A DNA stretch of 7,369 bases from Candidatus Aenigmatarchaeota archaeon. Lineage in GTDB: Archaea > Aenigmatarchaeota > Aenigmatarchaeia > Aenigmatarchaeales > SZUA-1535. The position numbers were made by a program, and so were the translations under genes. Shown here in pieces: positions 4,239 to 7,369 of this stretch; the stretch's first letter is position 1, and the number at the start of each line of letters is the position of its first letter. The notes under the pieces are model-generated. The model searched no databases. It was given only the letters and a program-made list of their open reading frames with translations, and was not told the DNA's origin. The stretch lies in assembly GCA_026985775.1 (NCBI GenBank), contig JALSPV010000119.1:1-7369 (forward strand), read 5' to 3'.

Positions 4239-5465
4239 ATGCATATACATTGTCTTGGCGGCTTCAGGGAAGTAGGAAAGAGTGCTGTGCTTCTTGAAAG
4301 TAAAAAGACAAAACTTTTGCTTGATTATGGAATAAAGGTTGAAACCGGCGAAATTCCGTTGCCACCAGGAAAAATAGATAGCATTCTTTTATCTCATGCC
4401 CATTTAGACCATTCAGGAATGATACCTACTGTAAAAGCAGATATTTACGCTACACCGGCAACCTTCGATCAGGCAAGACTTCTTTTAGAAGATTCGATAA
4501 AAGTTGCAAAGAAAAGGGGTTTCCCGATTTACTTTTCGAAAAGGGATATAAAAAACATTAGCGAGTTTATGGTAACTTATGGACAGGTAATAGATGTCAA
4601 AGATGCTGAGATAGAAGTTTTTGACGCCGGACACGTTCCAGGATCAGCGGGATTTCTAATAACTCTCGAAGAAAAAAGAATTTTTTACACAGGTGATTTC
4701 AAGCTTTCAGAAACCCGTCTACTTTCAGGAGCAAAATTCGATGTAAAGGATGTTGATGTGTTGATTACGGAAAGTACCTATGCATATAAAGAACACCCCC
4801 CGAGAAGCGCTGTGGAAAAGAAACTCATCGAAATTATACATGAGACCATTGCAATAGAAGGGAATGTGATAATTCCTGTTTTTGCTGTCGGAAGGGCAGC
4901 AGAAATACTTCTTGTTCTTCATGCGCACAAAATAAAATACCCGATTTATCTAGATGGCATGGCAAAACAGGCAACAGAAATAATTCTCCGGTATCCAGAG
5001 CTCTTAAAAGACCACAAAGCCCTTAAGAAAGCTATGAACAGAGTAATACCGCTTCATACACCAAAAGATAGGAAAAACGCTCTGAAACATCCTTCAATAA
5101 TCGTAACCACAGCTGGTATGCTTTCAGGAGGCCCTGTAATTTACTTCTTAAAGAAGTTAAGAAAGAGGGAGGATTGCGCATTGGTTTTCACAGGTTTTCA
5201 GGTTCCAGGAACACCGGGTTATGGTGTTCTTGAAACAGGTGTATTTACAAATGAAGAGCTTAGCTTTCCTGTGAGGATGCGCATCAAATATCTTGACTTC
5301 TCTGCACATTGTTCGAGATCTGAACTACTTAAGTTTATAGAAGATTGTCGCCCAGAAAAAATAATAGTGATGCATGGCGAAAATTGCGAAGAATTTGCAG
5401 AAGAGCTCAAAGAAAAAGGTTATTCCGCAGAAGCACCGAGAAACGGAGAGGTGATAGAGCTTTGA
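4239..5465 (+). CDS. Beta-CASP metallo-beta-lactamase ribonuclease, aCPSF2-type
   Basis: An RNA-cleaving enzyme of the CPSF73/RNase J superfamily that acts in archaeal RNA 3'-end processing or turnover. The 408-residue protein starts directly with the lactamase fold (LGGFREVGKSA, 6-16) and lacks N-terminal KH domains, matching the short aCPSF2 type rather than aCPSF1. Zinc motifs seen: HAHLDH (53-58), H132 in DAGHVPGSA, D153 in YTGDF. The beta-CASP motifs are A (E178 in TEST), B (H357 in FSAHCSRSE) and C (H379 in MHGE). All catalytic residues are present, so the enzyme should be active. The start is ATG 4239 with no Shine-Dalgarno and a TATA element about 27 nt upstream. It is first in an overlapping operon with the flippase-like gene and rtcA. 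An archaeal RNase J is the alternative assignment. Confidence 0.9.
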   Translation: MHIHCLGGFREVGKSAVLLESKKTKLLLDYGIKVETGEIPLPPGKIDSILLSHAHLDHSGMIPTVKADIYATPATFDQARLLLEDSIKVAKKRGFPIYFSKRDIKNISEFMVTYGQVIDVKDAEIEVFDAGHVPGSAGFLITLEEKRIFYTGDFKLSETRLLSGAKFDVKDVDVLITESTYAYKEHPPRSAVEKKLIEIIHETIAIEGNVIIPVFAVGRAAEILLVLHAHKIKYPIYLDGMAKQATEIILRYPELLKDHKALKKAMNRVIPLHTPKDRKNALKHPSIIVTTAGMLSGGPVIYFLKKLRKREDCALVFTGFQVPGTPGYGVLETGVFTNEELSFPVRMRIKYLDFSAHCSRSELLKFIEDCRPEKIIVMHGENCEEFAEELKEKGYSAEAPRNGEVIEL

Positions 5466-6487
5466 AAAAACTAAAAGCTTATATTGTAGAGATTATACTC
5501 GCGCTCAGCATTATTGTAGTTTTTTCTATCTTTGGCGTTTTCTGGAAAGAAATGATAGAAGCAATTTCTCATGCTAATTTATGGATGATTTTTCTAGCCA
5601 CACTTTCCTTTTTCGGACTTCTTGGTGTTTGGTGCATTAGATGGAAAATGTTCCTTAAAAGGCAAATAAAACACATATCTGTCAAGGAACTTTTCCCGAT
5701 ATTGCTTGTTGGAATCTCAATAAATAATTTAACACCTGTTGCGAGAGCAGGAGGAGAACCTGTAAGAGCGTATCTCGTAAAAGTTAAAAAAGGGGTTTCT
5801 CTTGCAAAAACACTGGCCGCAACGATAGCGGAGATGCTTCCAGAAGTTTTTTCACAAATTTTTACTGTGATGTTTTCCTTTACTGTTGCTATGTTATTTT
5901 TCACTTTACCACTGTGGCTACAGGGTGTTTTCGCTGTATTTGTTATTCTGTCTTTTGGTGTGTGCTCAAGTGTTTTTCTTTTCGTTAATTTTAATCCTGA
6001 AAAGCCTGGAAAACTTGTAAGGTTCGTGCAGAAGGTTTTGAAGAAAAGATTCATTTCAATAAGAAAAAAACTCGAAAGCTGGCTTGGTAAATTTCGCTAT
6101 GCGCTAAAATATTCAATTGAAGATAAAGCCCTGGTCTTGAAATCGCTTGGGATTTCTCTTTTGCTTAAGTGTTTTGATATGTTGAGAATTTTCCTTATTT
6201 TTGAAGCGCTTGGATATAAAGTAACGCCTGTATTTCTGATTGTGTTTCTCGGAATATACCTCGCTCTCCTCTCAGTTCCTTTAACCCCTGGTGCTATGGG
6301 AATAGCAGAAGGTGGTAGCATTTCTGTGCTTCTCCTTTTAGGCGTACCGGCAAGTATAGCTGTTGCTTTCATTGCTATAGAGCGAGCGATTACTTTCTGG
6401 TTACCTACAGTCATGGGAATAGTAATAGCTTGTAAGTACGGAATAAGCATAAGACAGGAGATTAGAAAAATAGGTGTAAGCAAATGA
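5462..6487 (+). CDS. UPF0104 / flippase-like integral membrane protein
   Basis: A 341-residue polytopic membrane protein of the lysylphosphatidylglycerol-synthase transmembrane (flippase-like, UPF0104) family. Archaeal members are thought to act on lipid-linked molecules, but the substrate here is unknown. Conserved signatures are NNLTPVARAGGEPVRAY (88-104), PGAMGIAEG (276-284) with G293 following, and ER (307-308). Hydrophobic segments lie near 8-27, 40-58, 76-90, 130-150, 154-176, 228-247, 254-272, 285-304 and 308-324. The start is TTG 5462, with GGTGAT at 5450-5455 as ribosome binding site; TTG overlaps the preceding TGA (TTGA). The end overlaps rtcA by ATGA. This tight packing implies translational coupling. 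An upstream ATG at 5345 lies inside the nuclease gene and encodes an unrelated leader, so it is not used here. Confidence 0.87.
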   Translation: MKKLKAYIVEIILALSIIVVFSIFGVFWKEMIEAISHANLWMIFLATLSFFGLLGVWCIRWKMFLKRQIKHISVKELFPILLVGISINNLTPVARAGGEPVRAYLVKVKKGVSLAKTLAATIAEMLPEVFSQIFTVMFSFTVAMLFFTLPLWLQGVFAVFVILSFGVCSSVFLFVNFNPEKPGKLVRFVQKVLKKRFISIRKKLESWLGKFRYALKYSIEDKALVLKSLGISLLLKCFDMLRIFLIFEALGYKVTPVFLIVFLGIYLALLSVPLTPGAMGIAEGGSISVLLLLGVPASIAVAFIAIERAITFWLPTVMGIVIACKYGISIRQEIRKIGVSK

Positions 6488-7369
6488 TAGAAATAGACGG
6501 CTCTTTTCTTGAAGGCGGCGGACAAATAATAAGAACCGCGCTTGCGCTTTCTGCTGTAACTCAAAAGGCATGTAGAATTTTCAACATCCGTGCAAAGCGC
6601 CCGAATCCAGGACTTCGTGAACAACATTTGCAGGGTGTTAAAGCTCTTGCAAAAATGTGCAGCGCAAAAATAAGCGGTGCGAGAATAGGAAGTACAGAGC
6701 TTGTTTTTGTTCCTGGTAAGCTTAGAGGAGGAAAGCTTGAAATAAACATCGCTACAGCTGGTTCTGTTGGTTTGATCTTCCAAATAATTTCTTTGCCCGC
6801 TGCTTTTTGTGAGGAAAGCGTAGAAATAGAGATTAAAGGTGGTGCTACTTATGGAAAATTTGCGCCGCCGCTGGATTACATAAAAATGGTTCTCCTTCCG
6901 TTCCTCGAAAAACTCGGATATAAGGCAGAGGTGGAAATTCTTAACCACGGATTTTATCCAAAAGGCGGGGCGCGTGCAAGGTTTTTCATAGAGCCATGGG
7001 AGCCTGTGAAAGAATTTTTTGTCCTTGAAAGGAAAGGAAAGGAAAAAATTTTCGCGGTTTCTGTTGCTTCTTCCTCTCTGCAAGAAAGAAAGGTTGCAGA
7101 AAGACAGGCTAATATAATTCGCGAATATTTTCCTGAATGTGAAATAGAAATTATTTATTCTCCAAGCTTAAATCCAGGGTCAGGAGTTACAATTTCTGCA
7201 ATCTTCGAAAACTGCGCACTCGGAGGGAGTGGGATAGGTGAGTGCGGAAAGCGCGCTGAAGATGTTGCAAAAGAAGCGTGTGAAGAGCTCAGAAATGTTA
7301 TTAGTTCACAGGCGTGTGCAGATGAACATGCAGGAGACCAACTATTACCATTTCTCGCCTTTTGTGAGT
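6484..7369 (+). CDS. rtcA: RNA 3'-terminal phosphate cyclase (3' end truncated by the window)
   Basis: RtcA converts RNA 3'-phosphates to 2',3'-cyclic phosphates by an adenylated histidine and an RNA-(3')pp(5')A intermediate. The 295 visible codons begin IDGSFLEGGGQIIRTALALS (4-23), followed by RPNPGLREQHLQGVKAL (about 39-55), the GGATYGKFAPP and FYPKGGA segments, NPGSG and LGGSGIGECG, and ADEHAGDQLLPF (about 279-290), which holds the expected catalytic histidine H282. The family is normally about 340 residues, so some 40-50 residues are missing beyond the window. The start is ATG 6484, overlapping the preceding stop as ATGA. Co-transcription with a beta-CASP nuclease and three spliced tRNAs nearby suits a role in RNA end healing, with RtcB ligase as the likely partner elsewhere; that link is an inference. 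Confidence 0.96.
   Translation, partial: MIEIDGSFLEGGGQIIRTALALSAVTQKACRIFNIRAKRPNPGLREQHLQGVKALAKMCSAKISGARIGSTELVFVPGKLRGGKLEINIATAGSVGLIFQIISLPAAFCEESVEIEIKGGATYGKFAPPLDYIKMVLLPFLEKLGYKAEVEILNHGFYPKGGARARFFIEPWEPVKEFFVLERKGKEKIFAVSVASSSLQERKVAERQANIIREYFPECEIEIIYSPSLNPGSGVTISAIFENCALGGSGIGECGKRAEDVAKEACEELRNVISSQACADEHAGDQLLPFLAFCE

Noticed and set aside
5345..5461. N-terminal extension of the flippase-like protein from ATG 5345
   Set aside because: It overlaps the beta-CASP motif C region of the nuclease gene and is Arg-rich. A good GGTGAT site and TTG at 5462 give a normal family start.
6097..7083. Long minus-strand open frame of 328 codons
   Set aside because: It lies opposite the flippase-like gene and rtcA, both clearly coding with family motifs. 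Its translation is Ser/Arg/Lys-rich, has no recognisable domain and crosses two genes.
1..7369. CRISPR array, insertion sequence, transposase or phage genes
   Set aside because: No regularly spaced repeats, terminal inverted repeats or mobile-element proteins were seen on either strand. The only repeats are short and isolated.

Overview
The window reads as archaeal and probably thermophilic, with an A+T-rich genome. The evidence is archaeal-only or archaeal-style gene content: class III signal-peptide pilins, a short beta-CASP nuclease of the aCPSF2 type, a stand-alone ThiI PP-loop protein, and tRNAs with bulge-helix-bulge introns. It also has TATA (box A) elements 26-30 nt upstream of likely leaderless ATG starts. 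The three tRNA genes have almost pure G:C stems in an otherwise A+T-rich background, the usual sign of growth at high temperature. The KGQ-type pilin and the tiny T-loop tRNA introns would suit a DPANN-like lineage or a crenarchaeal relative, but the lineage cannot be fixed from this window.

Layout. A protein tail (1-75, +) comes first. A minus-strand block follows, read right to left: a pilin (1834-1376), a second pilin-like protein (1316-726), an rlmH gene broken by at least three single-base frameshifts (756-324), and tRNA-Gln(UUG) with a 46-nt canonical 37/38 intron (281-160). From a shared AT-rich promoter region at about 1859-1875 a plus-strand block leaves: tRNA-Cys(GCA) with a 12-nt intron in its T-loop (1925-2010), a ThiI-type sulfurtransferase domain protein starting 5 nt after the tRNA CCA (2016-2648), and cysteinyl-tRNA synthetase (2657-4075). 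Converging on cysS is tRNA-His(GUG), with a 15-nt T-loop intron (4183-4093, -). From a second shared TATA element (about 4207-4217) a tightly overlapping plus-strand operon starts: a beta-CASP ribonuclease (4239-5465), a flippase-like UPF0104 membrane protein (5462-6487), and rtcA, RNA 3'-phosphate cyclase, which runs off the window (6484-7369).

How the genes fit together. Apart from the pilins and the flippase, almost everything here makes, modifies, charges or processes RNA. A cysteine-decoding group (tRNA-Cys, sulfurtransferase, CysRS) sits together. All three tRNA genes need splicing, two of them at the unusual T-loop position 59/60. RtcA and a beta-CASP nuclease lie next door. The most notable observations are the paired T-loop micro-introns, the tRNA-Cys/sulfurtransferase junction in which an open frame runs through the tRNA, the multiply frameshifted but otherwise well preserved rlmH, and a perfect 24-bp palindrome in tRNA-Gln that would compete with its own splicing motif.
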